A DNA stretch of 64,000 nucleotides from Lysobacterales bacterium (GTDB lineage: Bacteria > Pseudomonadota > Gammaproteobacteria > Xanthomonadales > Rhodanobacteraceae), in contig JAJPID010000011.1 in NCBI GenBank assembly GCA_021324945.1, positions 22,967 through 86,966 of the forward strand, written 5' to 3'. Shown one piece after another: positions 1 through 8,302 of this stretch (the stretch's first letter is position 1; each line of letters begins with the position of its first letter). The notes beneath the pieces were generated by a model that saw only the letters and a program-made list of their open reading frames with translations, made no database searches and was not told the DNA's origin. The translations under genes and the position numbers were made by a program.

Positions 1-292
1 GAGAAAGGGCGGGACTCCGTTCACGGGTATCAGCAAAAGGATAGCTATGTCTTGGGTTAGAGAAAATTGCTGGCAGTGTGATGAACCTGTCGTGAGAATA
101 GTGCAACCACGCCATTATGTGCGATTGAACCTGTGATTGATCCGCTCGAAGCAAATGGCTAACGAATAGGTAATCTATGCCTGCACTACCGATGGGAGCA
201 GCAATTCTTGCCATGCGCGTGGTGAGGTGTTGTCCCCGAATGACCGGCGCCTGCATCGCACCGCGCTACCTGTGGCCGTCTAAGGCGATGGC
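1..292. other. Leading stretch without a supported gene
   Basis: No convincing coding sequence is visible. The stretch is less GC-rich than the rest of the window. A 39-codon frame (ATG at 177) ends in a TGA that overlaps the GTG start of the RND gene (GTGA), but its sequence resembles no family I know. In classical mdtABC operons an adaptor and an MdtB-type subunit precede the MdtC subunit; no trace of an MdtB C-terminus is seen here, so the pump gene may have been cut off from its partners. Confidence 0.4.
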
Positions 293-3200
293 GTGAATTT
301 CTCAGCACAGTTCATCGCCCGCCCCGTTGCGACAACCCTGCTCATGGCGGCGCTGGCGTTGGCGGGGATCATTGCGTTCGCACTGTTGCCGGTCTCCGCG
401 CTGCCGCAGGTGGATTTCCCGACCATCCAGGTCACGGCGACGCTCGCCGGGGCCAGCGCTCAAACCATGGCATCGTCAGTGGCGACGCCGCTCGAGCGTC
501 AGCTTGGGCAAATTCCCGGTGTGAGCGAGATGACTTCGTTCAGCGCACTGGGCGCGACGTCGATCACGATTCAGTTCAACCTGAATCGCAACATCGATGC
601 CGCGGCGCAGGACGTGCAGACCGCGATCAATGCGGCCAGTGGCACGTTGCCGCGGACAATGACCACGCCGCCCACCTACAAGAAGCTGAACCCCACCGAC
701 GCGCCGATCCTGGTGCTGGCCGCAAGCTCGGATGCGTATCCGCTGACCACGGTGGACCAGTTCGTGGACAACAACCTGGCGCGCAAGATTTCGCAGGTAC
801 CGGGCGTGGCCCAGGTTTCGCTGGGTGGCGAACAGGAACCGTCGATTCGCGTGCAGGTCGATCCGCGCAAGCTCGCTGCGCTCGGCATGACCTTGGAGCA
901 GGTACGCAGCGCCTTGGTCAATGCGACCACCGATGCCGCGAAGGGCGTGATCGATACGTCACGAACGAGTTTCGTGATCACCGCCAACGACCAGGTCACT
1001 GAGGCGCAAGCCTTCGAGAACGTTGTGCTGGCCTACAAACATGGGGCACCGATCCATGTTCGCGACGTTGGGCGCGCGGTGGCGGCCGCAGCCGATCGCA
1101 CCGCTGCGGCGTACTACGACAACCACCACGCGATCCTGTTGACCGTATACAAGCAGCCTGGCGCGAACGTGATGGACACCGTACGCCGGATCGAGGCTCA
1201 GCTGCCACAACTGACATCCGGAATTCCAGCGGCCATCACGATTCGTACCGTTCTTGACCGTACGGTGACCATTCGCGCGGCGGTGCGCGATGCCGAGATG
1301 ACGCTGGGGTTGGCGGTCATCCTGGTCATCGGCGTGGTGCTGGCGTTTTTGGGCAGCCCGCGAGCGATGCTCGCGCCCGGCCTCACCGTCATTCTCGCCT
1401 TACTCGGTGCATTCGCGGCGATGCGGCTGTCCGGTTCGAGCCTCGACAACATTTCGCTCATGGGTTTGACGCTCGGCGTGGGCTTCGTGGTCGACGACGC
1501 CATCGTGGTGGTTGAGAACATTCAGCGGCATGTCGATGACGGCATGGCGCCGATGGACGCGGCGCTGCAGGGTACGCGTGAGATCGCCTTCACCGTATTG
1601 TCGATCAGTATTTCACTGATTGCGGTGTTCACGCCGTTGCTGCTGATGGGCGGGGTCGTCGGCCGGCTGTTTCAGGAGTTCGCTCTGACCGTGATCGCCA
1701 CCATCGTGGCCTCCGTGCTGGTGTCACTCACCTTGGCGCCGATGTTGTGCGCGCGCCTTTTGCGTCGCGAAAACGGCGGGAGCGCGCGCTGGCACCGCGG
1801 AATCGCGGCAGCGTTCGACGCCCTGTCGCGAGGCTATCAGCATTCCTTGGATGGCGTGCTGCGCCACCCGGCGTTGATGCTCGGTGTGTTTTTCTTGACG
1901 GTCGCGGTGGCGCTGGTATTGGCGGTCAAGATTCCCAAAGGGTTTATCCCGATCCAGGACACCGGCCTGATTGGGGGTCTTGCCGATGCCGCGCAAGGCA
2001 CTTCACCAGCCGAAATGCAGCGTCTCGAGCGGGCTCTCGACGCGGTGGTATTGCGCGATCCGGGTGTGGCTGGCGTGGCCTCATGGACGGGGAGCACGGG
2101 TGGCAACGGCTTTGCACAGACGGCCAACACTGCACGCTACTACGTGGTGCTGAAACCACGCGATCAACGCGCCTCGGCCAGCCAAATCATCAGGCGGTTG
2201 CAGCCCAAGCTCGCAAACGTCCAAGGCGTCGTGCTGCACCTGAAGCCTACCCAGGACATCACCGTCGGCGGTCGATCCGCGCGCGGAACTTACCAGTACA
2301 CGTTGCAAGGCACGGACGTCGATGAGTTGGATCGCTGGTCGCAGAAGATGCTGCAACGAATGCAGGCGCTGCCGCAGCTGACCGGCGTCGCCAGTGACCT
2401 GCAAATCGACGCGCCACAAGCCGCGCTCCACATCGACCGGACAATGGCGGGGCGCTTCGGCATATCCCCGCAAACCATCGACGACACGCTGGATGATGCT
2501 TATGGGCAGCGTCAGATCACCCAGTACTTCACGAGTAGCAATACCTACCCGCTGATCCTCGAGATCACCCCCGACCTGCAACATCGGCTCGCTTCCCTTG
2601 GCAGTTTGTACATTCAATCGCCCTTGACCGGCGGGATGGTTCCGCTGTCCGTGCTGACCGAAACGAATACCTCGAAGGTTGGGCCACTCTCCATCACCCA
2701 TCAAGGGCAATTTCCGGCGGTGACGTTGACATTTGATCTTGCCCGCGGTGTTTCGCTCGGGCAGGCAGTCTCGGCCATCCAGCAGGCGGCCGAGGAAATT
2801 GGATTGCCGAGTTCCGTGCGCGGATCATTCCAGGGCAACGCCAAGGCGTTCCAGACCGCGCTGGTGGACATGCCTTGGCTGGTGCTGGTCGCGCTGGCAG
2901 CGGTTTATATCATCCTCGGGATTCTGTACGAAAGTTTCATCCATCCCTTGACAATTCTCTCGACCTTGCCGCCCGCGGGCGTGGGTGCACTGATCCTGCT
3001 GTGGGCCATGCACATGGGCCTGGACGTGATCGGCATCATCGGGATTCTGTTGCTGATCGGCATCGTCAAAAAGAACGGCATCCTGCTGATCGATTTCGCG
3101 ATCGTTGCCATGCGTGATCGCGGATTGACGCCAACCGATGCGATCCGCGATGCATGCCGATTGCGTTTCCGGCCGATCCTGATGACGACGGTGGCGGCGC

Positions 3201-3409
3201 TGTTGGTGGCGCTGCCACTGGCGTTCGGGCGCGGAGTGGGCTCCGAACTGCGCCAACCGCTGGGTTACGCCATGATCGGAGGCCTGCTGCTGAGCCAACT
3301 GATGACGCTGTACACGACGCCCGTGATTTTTCTGTACCTCGAAAGATTCCGGGTCAAGCGAGGGCGTGCGGGAAAGGCGATCATTGAACGATCGACAAGA
3401 GCAATCTAA
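293..3409 (+). CDS. MdtC-type RND efflux pump permease subunit
   Basis: Inner-membrane proton-driven drug exporter of the HAE1 RND family, 1038 residues, the normal full length. The N-terminus is MdtC-like (an RPVAT segment, then PLPQVDFP-type and ATPLERQLG blocks around residues 35-75). The transmembrane Asp pair of the proton relay is visible in the segment GFVVDDAIVVVEN near residue 400. Two repeats of six helices with large periplasmic loops follow the RND pattern. The GTG start is supported by the family N-terminus. MdtC normally works with MdtB and a MdtA adaptor and needs an outer-membrane TolC-like channel; none of these flank it here, only a regulator region and an IS element. It is therefore an orphan subunit in this window, perhaps completed by genes before position 1, perhaps relic. 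Substrate cannot be read from the sequence. Confidence 0.9.
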   Translation: MNFSAQFIARPVATTLLMAALALAGIIAFALLPVSALPQVDFPTIQVTATLAGASAQTMASSVATPLERQLGQIPGVSEMTSFSALGATSITIQFNLNRNIDAAAQDVQTAINAASGTLPRTMTTPPTYKKLNPTDAPILVLAASSDAYPLTTVDQFVDNNLARKISQVPGVAQVSLGGEQEPSIRVQVDPRKLAALGMTLEQVRSALVNATTDAAKGVIDTSRTSFVITANDQVTEAQAFENVVLAYKHGAPIHVRDVGRAVAAAADRTAAAYYDNHHAILLTVYKQPGANVMDTVRRIEAQLPQLTSGIPAAITIRTVLDRTVTIRAAVRDAEMTLGLAVILVIGVVLAFLGSPRAMLAPGLTVILALLGAFAAMRLSGSSLDNISLMGLTLGVGFVVDDAIVVVENIQRHVDDGMAPMDAALQGTREIAFTVLSISISLIAVFTPLLLMGGVVGRLFQEFALTVIATIVASVLVSLTLAPMLCARLLRRENGGSARWHRGIAAAFDALSRGYQHSLDGVLRHPALMLGVFFLTVAVALVLAVKIPKGFIPIQDTGLIGGLADAAQGTSPAEMQRLERALDAVVLRDPGVAGVASWTGSTGGNGFAQTANTARYYVVLKPRDQRASASQIIRRLQPKLANVQGVVLHLKPTQDITVGGRSARGTYQYTLQGTDVDELDRWSQKMLQRMQALPQLTGVASDLQIDAPQAALHIDRTMAGRFGISPQTIDDTLDDAYGQRQITQYFTSSNTYPLILEITPDLQHRLASLGSLYIQSPLTGGMVPLSVLTETNTSKVGPLSITHQGQFPAVTLTFDLARGVSLGQAVSAIQQAAEEIGLPSSVRGSFQGNAKAFQTALVDMPWLVLVALAAVYIILGILYESFIHPLTILSTLPPAGVGALILLWAMHMGLDVIGIIGILLLIGIVKKNGILLIDFAIVAMRDRGLTPTDAIRDACRLRFRPILMTTVAALLVALPLAFGRGVGSELRQPLGYAMIGGLLLSQLMTLYTTPVIFLYLERFRVKRGRAGKAIIERSTRAI

Positions 3410-3626
3410 TCGAACCGCTCCAAGAACTTCGGCGGTGTTCGGTTCCGCTCCGACTCGCGTGGCACTACGAAACGCAGCTCTACGCCGCTCATCAACGACG
3501 TTGAGTCACGGCGTACCGGCTATTCGCGAAAGATCAAGGTAGGTCGGTTTCAGCCAGTTGGCGCCGCTGATCGGAATCCCGCGATAGTAGGGGCGGGAAC
3601 ATCACGCGCACCGACTCGATGAATCG

Positions 3627-4208
3627 CTACCCTGGGTTCGGTGCCATCTTCTTCATGACTCGTTGCTCGATAATCCACGGCTTGATGTAGCCAAGGTGGA
3701 CCAGCCAAACCATAGCAAGCACGAAAGCCGTGACGCCGTACAACTTTCCGAACTGTGCGGGTGAGAGCGCGTGATGGATGGTCAGCATCTGAAGCAACAC
3801 GGCCAGCGCAAATTGGCAAAACATCACGACCGCGAGACAGCGCCCGAAGATTGCAGCCCACCGGGCAGACGCCAGCGTGACGGTTCCATTGCGTCTCCTG
3901 AGGTTGCCAGTCCAACGCAGCAAACGAATCTCGCGATCGGTGAGATCGCAGCGATGTTTCAGCGCAATCAGTGCCACGCGGTCGCGCCGCGACCAATCGA
4001 AGCCGAACCGGCGGATGAACTCGCGCTCATCGTCAATGGCCGCTCGATCTGCTTCTCGTGCGCGGGACGTGCCGGTTGGGGCGTCTTCGGTCTGACCAAA
4101 ATAGTCGCGCATCTCTGCGGCGATGCGCTCGATTTCCGCTTGCTGGGCCGCCGAGGGCTCGTACGACCGGCCAACATTCCACCAGGAATTACTATCGTCG
4201 CTTTGCAT
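3627..4208 (-). CDS. Small two-helix membrane protein of unknown function
   Basis: 193 residues, no family recognised. The first 110 residues are charged and soluble-looking (acidic, then Arg-rich, containing WSRRDRVALIALKHR). Two hydrophobic segments follow at about 116-142 and 157-176, and the tail is basic, so it is probably an inner-membrane protein with a cytoplasmic N-terminal part. The open frame continues further upstream, but the ATG at 4208 is preceded by AGGAG at good spacing and lies only 10 bases after the stop of the XRE gene, so the two are almost certainly one operon. The context suggests it belongs with the repressor (prophage or mobile-element control region). Function unknown. 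Confidence 0.7.
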   Translation of the reverse strand: MQSDDSNSWWNVGRSYEPSAAQQAEIERIAAEMRDYFGQTEDAPTGTSRAREADRAAIDDEREFIRRFGFDWSRRDRVALIALKHRCDLTDREIRLLRWTGNLRRRNGTVTLASARWAAIFGRCLAVVMFCQFALAVLLQMLTIHHALSPAQFGKLYGVTAFVLAMVWLVHLGYIKPWIIEQRVMKKMAPNPG

Positions 4209-4218
4209 GAGGCAGCTC

Positions 4219-4656
4219 CTACGCTGCGAGGGAAAGGAGGTCCCGTATTTCGTGCGCATCAGCTCGGCCGGCCAACGCACACCGTCGGTACGCAAGCCCG
4301 ATGAGATGGGCCTTCTTGTCCGGCCGGAGCCGCTTGCCTGCCCGATGCAGCCCTTCTTCAATGACCCGTACGACGGCTTCCAGTAAGGCCAGGTCCAAGT
4401 GGCATTCGAGCGCGTGCACCGGAACAGGCTCAGGGCCACGCAGCAGCCAGATGGGATCGATGCCATGTACGTCAAGCAGAGCGCGAAACAGCACCACCGG
4501 CATTTCGCGCTCGCCGCGCTCGTAGTTCGCGAATGCCCGCGGCGAGAGGCCGAGGCTTGCCGCAAAGGCGCTCTGGCTGAGCCCGGTGGATGCTCTCACC
4601 GCGGTGATCCGTGCACCGATCGCCTTGTTCTCGCTGGTCGTCGCGATACTACTCAT
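4219..4656 (-). CDS. XRE-family transcriptional repressor
   Basis: 145 residues. An N-terminal helix-turn-helix of the Cro/CI type lies at residues 13-70, with the pattern GLSQSAFAASLGLSPRAFANYERG and a following alpha-helical PxxLLRGP-like end seen in phage repressors. The C-terminal half is helical without a peptidase or ligand domain I can name. The gene is divergent from a Ner-like regulator, with a short intergenic inverted repeat between them, the classical layout of a lysogeny-type switch in Mu/BcepMu-like phages. It probably represses its own operon and the divergent gene. The phage link is inference; the HTH call is strong. Confidence 0.85.
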   Translation of the reverse strand: MSSIATTSENKAIGARITAVRASTGLSQSAFAASLGLSPRAFANYERGEREMPVVLFRALLDVHGIDPIWLLRGPEPVPVHALECHLDLALLEAVVRVIEEGLHRAGKRLRPDKKAHLIGLAYRRCALAGRADAHEIRDLLSLAA

Positions 4657-4700
4657 TTATGCTAGAGTCTGTACTCGGCTAAGTAATGCGACTCTATCAC
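4657..4700. promoter_or_regulatory. Divergent promoter/operator with 7-bp inverted repeat
   Basis: Between the XRE gene and the Ner-like gene, TAGAGTC at 4663-4669 is mirrored by GACTCTA at 4690-4696, 20 bases apart, a plausible binding site for one or both regulators. A TATGCT at 4658-4663 could be a -10 box for the plus strand. Neither neighbouring start codon has a clear Shine-Dalgarno sequence, so leaderless transcripts are possible. Confidence 0.45.
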
Positions 4701-4961
4701 ATGCGCTGCGGCCTTCAGCAACACGAACGGATCAAGATGCGGCTGCGGCTCGCCGGCACGTCGCTGGCCGACGTGGCGCGTGAGCTTGGGGTCACGTCCA
4801 CCACCGTGACATCGGTGAGTCAGGGCGCACGACGCTCGCGACGGATCGAGGCGCTGATCGCCGCCAAGCTGCAGACCACCCCACAGCGCTTGTGGCCTGA
4901 CCGTTATTCCACCGCTCAAAGGCCATCCCCTGCGCACGCAAGGAGGCCGACCGTGACGTAA
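4701..4961 (+). CDS. Ner/Nlp-like winged-helix DNA-binding protein
   Basis: About 86 residues. It matches the Ner/Nlp family: an IKxxLRLAGTSLADVARELG helix-turn-helix core, a variable loop, a recognition-helix region and the family end QRLWPDRY. Ner of phage Mu represses early transcription. An ATG at 4686 lies inside the putative operator; the ATG at 4701 or even 4737 also keeps the domain intact, so the start is uncertain. Beyond WPDRY the protein has a short Pro/Arg tail. An AAGGAGG at 4940-4946 is followed by a GTG that runs into a stop after two codons, suggesting that a downstream gene was lost. Together with the divergent XRE gene it looks like the remnant of a transposable-phage control region. 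Confidence 0.7.
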   Translation: MRCGLQQHERIKMRLRLAGTSLADVARELGVTSTTVTSVSQGARRSRRIEALIAAKLQTTPQRLWPDRYSTAQRPSPAHARRPTVT

Positions 4962-4977
4962 CCTCGCGCTGATCGGA

Positions 4978-5028
4978 TTTTCCTGCAACAGGAAAAGCAA
5001 AAGCCCCGGCGGTAGGACGCGCGGGGCT
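4978..5028. terminator. Two adjacent hairpins between the Ner-like gene and IS21
   Basis: TTTTCCTG at 4978-4985 and CAGGAAAA at 4989-4996 form a perfect 8-bp stem with a 3-base loop. AGCCCCG at 5002-5008 pairs with CGGGGCT at 5022-5028. Read on the minus strand, the second stem is followed by a T-rich run, so it could terminate minus-strand transcripts arriving from the IS side. The role of the first hairpin is unknown. Confidence 0.45.
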
Positions 5029-5175
5029 CGGGATTGCAGTGAAGCATTGATGTGCCTGCATTCTCACCGCCTTTCCCTGATGCGTCAAGGCTTGGACTGC
5101 TCTGCGCGGGCGGCCCAGTGGGGTGCGCTCGTCGCCAACGCCGGCGGTGGCGCGCTATGGCATGGGAATGCAGAC

Positions 5176-6711
5176 GTGGCTGCCATCAAAGAAGTGTGTC
5201 GCATGGTGCTGACCACCGACCTGTCGAACCGACAGATTGGGCGGAATCTGGATGTTGCGTATAACACGGTGCGGCGCTATCGCCGACGCCTCGCGGACGA
5301 AGGCCTGGTGTGGGCCGCCGTCGATGCGCTGGACGAGCAAGCTCTGGAGGAACGAATCAATGACGGTCGACGGAGAGCGCGCCGTACCTTCGTTGAGCCG
5401 GACTGGTCGCACGTTTACGCGGAAATGCAGCGTCGCGGTGTCACGCTGACGTTGCTGCACGAGGAGTATTCCGAGGGACTGGACAACGGCGCGATGTCAG
5501 CCACCGAATTCCGGCGTCGGTATAGCCGCTACCAGCGTTCGCGTGGCTTGGTGATGCGGCAAGTGCACCGTCCGGGCGAATGCCTTTACCTCGACTTCTC
5601 TGGGGTACGGCCGTACTTGACCGATCCAACGACCGGCGAGCAAACGCCAGTGGAGCTGTTCGTGGCTGCGTTCGGAGCGAGCCGAAAAACGTTCGTGCTG
5701 GCAGTGCCCAGTCAAAAGCTCCCCGACTGGATCGACGCCAACGCCCAAGCGCTGGCGTTCTTCGGCGGCGTACCCACGTTTCTCGTCCCGGACAACCTGA
5801 AATCGGCGGTGACTTCGCACCGGCGACGGGAAACGGTGGTTCTCAACCCAACCTTTGCCGAGTTCGCAGCGCACAACGGCACCACGATCCTTCCGGCGCG
5901 GCCGCATCGTCCGAAGGACAAAGCCCACGTGGAACTCGCCGTCAAAATCGCGCAGCGGTGGATTCTCGCGCGGCTGCGCAACCAGGTTTTCACGAACCTG
6001 CAGGATCTCAATGGCGCGATCCGCAAGCAGTTGGACCGGATGAATACCAAGCCCATGCGCAGCTGCGGGAATAAGAGCCGCGATCAATTGTTCGACGAAC
6101 TGGACCGGCCTGCGCTGCGGGCACTGCCCGTGGAACCGTATACATACGCCGAATGGAAAATCGACGTGCGTGTCGGGCAGGACTACCACGTGCGGTGGGA
6201 CGAACAGTACTACTCGGTGCCGTACACCCTGATCAGCGCCAAGGTCAACGTCAAGGCAACGGCGAAGGCCATCACGGTGTTCCACCGAGACCACCGCGTC
6301 GCGCTGCACGTGCGCTCTTTCGTGCCGGGCCACATCAGCACGTTGCCGGAGCATCAGCCAAAGTCGCACCGGGCGTATTCGCAGGACCAGCCGGCTGCGA
6401 TCCTCACATGGGCGCAGCACGCTGGCAATGCGATCTACGCCTTCCTGAACCAGCACATCGACAAGTACCGGCGGCCGGCGCTGTCGCTACAGGCTGGTCG
6501 CGGCTTGCAGCGACTCGCGCGTGAGTTCGGCGAGGAGCGACTTGAAGTCGCTTGCGAACGTGCCCTGCAACTACACGCGACCAGCATCAAGACGGTGCGC
6601 TCGCTGTTGGAACGTGGCCTCGAAAAGGCCGCTGTCGGCACCAAGGCCGCCAATGACGAATCCCTGCCGGCGCACGAGAACGTGCGCGGGCCTTCCTACT
6701 ACGAACCGTGA
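5176..6711 (+). CDS. istA: IS21-family transposase IstA
   Basis: DDE transposase of about 511 residues. The N-terminal HTH (IKEV...LSNRQIGRNLDVAYNTVRR) is followed by a DDE integrase core; the catalytic residues appear in LYLDFSG (Asp codon at 5593), VPDNLKS (Asp codon at 5791) and KAHVELA (Glu codon at 5932). A C-terminal DNA-binding region follows. The GTG at 5176 gives the usual family N-terminus; the frame stays open to an ATG at 5047, but the extra 43 residues look unlike IstA. istB starts 10 bases after the stop. IstA catalyses cut-and-paste transposition with IstB as its ATP-dependent helper. Confidence 0.93.
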   Translation: MAAIKEVCRMVLTTDLSNRQIGRNLDVAYNTVRRYRRRLADEGLVWAAVDALDEQALEERINDGRRRARRTFVEPDWSHVYAEMQRRGVTLTLLHEEYSEGLDNGAMSATEFRRRYSRYQRSRGLVMRQVHRPGECLYLDFSGVRPYLTDPTTGEQTPVELFVAAFGASRKTFVLAVPSQKLPDWIDANAQALAFFGGVPTFLVPDNLKSAVTSHRRRETVVLNPTFAEFAAHNGTTILPARPHRPKDKAHVELAVKIAQRWILARLRNQVFTNLQDLNGAIRKQLDRMNTKPMRSCGNKSRDQLFDELDRPALRALPVEPYTYAEWKIDVRVGQDYHVRWDEQYYSVPYTLISAKVNVKATAKAITVFHRDHRVALHVRSFVPGHISTLPEHQPKSHRAYSQDQPAAILTWAQHAGNAIYAFLNQHIDKYRRPALSLQAGRGLQRLAREFGEERLEVACERALQLHATSIKTVRSLLERGLEKAAVGTKAANDESLPAHENVRGPSYYEP

Positions 6712-6721
6712 GGAGATCGAC

Positions 6722-7456
6722 ATGACCCTGCAATGCACCATGGATGAATTGCGTGAGTTGAAGCTGTCCGGAATGCTCGGCGGTTTGGAGCAACAGCTCA
6801 GCCAAACCACGTACCAGGACCTACCATTCGAGGAACGGCTTGGCCATCTGGTGGACGCCGAGGTCAGCCATCGGCAAACCCAGCGCCTCCAACGCATTCT
6901 GAAGAATGCCAAGCTCAAGGTCCACGCCGATCCCGAATCGATCGACTACCGACCCGGCCGTGGGTTCGAACGACCGGTGCTGGCCGACCTGCTGTCCTGC
7001 ACATGGGTCGAGCGCAAGCAGAACATCCTGATGACAGGCAAAACTGGCACGGGCAAGACTTGGCTTGCCTGCAGTTTTGCTGTGCAGGCCGCACGGAAGG
7101 GGATCACCATTGGTTACCGAAGAGTCTCACGCCTGCTGGAAGACATGGAAATTGCGCATCAGGACGGGTCACTTGGCAAACTGCGCGCTCAACTCGCGAA
7201 ACTGCGACTCCTGATCCTCGATGACTTCGGACTGGTGGCGCTCACGGCGCGTGGCCGCGCTGACCTGCTCGAACTTCTGGATGATCGCGTCGGGTGCGTA
7301 TCCACAATCGTCGCTGGTCAGATGCCCGTCAAGGAATGGCACGCCTTCATCAATGATCCGGCGCTGGCCGATGCGATTCTCGACCGACTCGTTCACAGCA
7401 GCATGAAGCTGAACCTCAAAGGCGAATCCATGCGCAAGCTGAAAACGGCAAGCTGA
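6722..7456 (+). CDS. istB: IS21-family helper ATPase IstB
   Basis: 244-residue AAA+ ATPase, DnaC-like. Walker A is GKTGTGKT in the middle of the protein and Walker B is LLILDDFG; the C-terminal arginine-finger region with DRLVHSS follows. The start is the ATG at 6722, with a GAGGAG ribosome-binding site that overlaps the istA stop. The frame is open upstream, but only from a region that overlaps istA. IstB selects target DNA and stimulates IstA. Length and motifs are complete, so no sign of decay. Confidence 0.93.
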   Translation: MTLQCTMDELRELKLSGMLGGLEQQLSQTTYQDLPFEERLGHLVDAEVSHRQTQRLQRILKNAKLKVHADPESIDYRPGRGFERPVLADLLSCTWVERKQNILMTGKTGTGKTWLACSFAVQAARKGITIGYRRVSRLLEDMEIAHQDGSLGKLRAQLAKLRLLILDDFGLVALTARGRADLLELLDDRVGCVSTIVAGQMPVKEWHAFINDPALADAILDRLVHSSMKLNLKGESMRKLKTAS

Positions 7457-7468
7457 CCGACCAACAGG

Positions 7469-7573
7469 TGATCAACTTGTTGGCGGCGCCGATCGCTTTG
7501 ACTGGCGCTGCTGATCAGTTTGAATGGCAATGCTGGTCAGTTCGTTGGGCGAACAGTGGTCAATTGGTTGGCG
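7469..7573 (+). repeat. Four 17-bp direct repeats at the IS21 right end
   Basis: Copies start at 7469, 7512, 7534 and 7557 and follow the pattern TGRTCARYTNGTTGGCG with a few mismatches. Multiple subterminal repeats are a known trait of IS21 ends, where they bind the transposase. Confidence 0.7.
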
Positions 7574-7659
7574 TTCTGCAGCAGAGGCGCTGAACTCCGG
7601 ATCGTCGCTACGCGGCGACCGGAATGACGATCAAAGGCAAAAGGCTGGCGCTGAGATAT

Positions 7660-8271
7660 TTACGCCCTGCCGCTGCCCGATCCCGCCTGATCGATCCGCG
7701 GCCATTGCCCCGCGACATCCAGCAGCGCCTGCGCGTAGGGTTCGTCGAAGCTGATAGTGGAGACTTCGTTCCAGGCGAAGAACGACGGCTCGCGCAGCCA
7801 TTCCGCGTCGGGCGTGATTTCCTGCAGGTTGAACCCGTCTTCTTCGATGTTGAGCAGGCGGCCGATGTAGCAGACCTCGGTTTCTTCCTCGCTGTCCACG
7901 TGCACGCCCATCACCGCGGCGTGTTCGGCGGCGGCACGCACGACCTGCTCGATGGAATCCAGCGGGAAATCGCGCGGCAGGCGCGGGAAGATCCTGCGGA
8001 TCGTCAAAGCCTTGCCGATGAAGGCGTGATGCGACTCCGGTGCTTCGACCTCGGTGATGTCGCGCAGACGCATCGCATACAGCCCATCAAAGCTGATCTG
8101 GTCGCCGACTACCCACAACAGCAGAAATTCCATGCCGATACCGGCCACATAACCGCAGAAACTGCCGTCTTCCAGATTCCCACGCCACACGCGCACCAGT
8201 TCTCCCCGCTGCATGGCCGCGCGGAGTTGCTGACGAGGCCCGGTGTTCGGGAGTTGGATCACATTGCTCAT
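7660..8271 (-). CDS. Conserved protein of unknown function downstream of hslU
   Basis: 203 residues with no domain I can name. It has no signal peptide and no membrane helix. The sequence alternates beta-like and acidic stretches (for example GELVRVWRGNLEDGSFCGYV near residue 30 and EEETEVCYIGRLLNIEEDG further on), suggesting a compact cytoplasmic beta-rich fold. The ATG at 8271 was chosen because the residues before it (the frame is open to 8463) are encoded antiparallel to the hslU 3' end; an ATG at 8280 is an alternative. It lies 31 bases after hslU in the same direction, so it is probably cotranscribed with hslVU. A link to protein quality control is only suggested by position. Confidence 0.7.
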   Translation of the reverse strand: MSNVIQLPNTGPRQQLRAAMQRGELVRVWRGNLEDGSFCGYVAGIGMEFLLLWVVGDQISFDGLYAMRLRDITEVEAPESHHAFIGKALTIRRIFPRLPRDFPLDSIEQVVRAAAEHAAVMGVHVDSEEETEVCYIGRLLNIEEDGFNLQEITPDAEWLREPSFFAWNEVSTISFDEPYAQALLDVAGQWPRIDQAGSGSGRA

Positions 8272-8302
8272 GGCGAACATTTTACCCGGACGGTCAATCC
8301 GG

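Larger units (their letters stand above)
5047..7573 (+). mobile_element. IS21-family insertion sequence (left end not identified)
   Basis: istA and istB in tandem, followed by four imperfect 17-bp direct repeats at 7469-7573 that look like transposase-binding sites of the right end. The matching inverted copies expected at the left end are not visible before istA, so the left end may be deleted or strongly diverged. The boundaries given are therefore approximate: the right tip lies somewhere between 7573 and about 7650. Both genes appear intact, so the proteins may be active even if the element itself cannot move. Confidence 0.75.

Noticed and set aside
3550..3996. A 148-codon minus-strand frame overlapping the two-helix membrane protein.
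   Set aside because: It overlaps the frame with the good ribosome-binding site and operon spacing, and it has no hydrophobic or domain signal of its own.
7469..7573. Four regularly placed repeats as a small CRISPR array.
   Set aside because: Units are 17 bp, imperfect and unevenly spaced (43, 22, 23 bp), with no cas genes; they fit IS21 transposase-binding sites.
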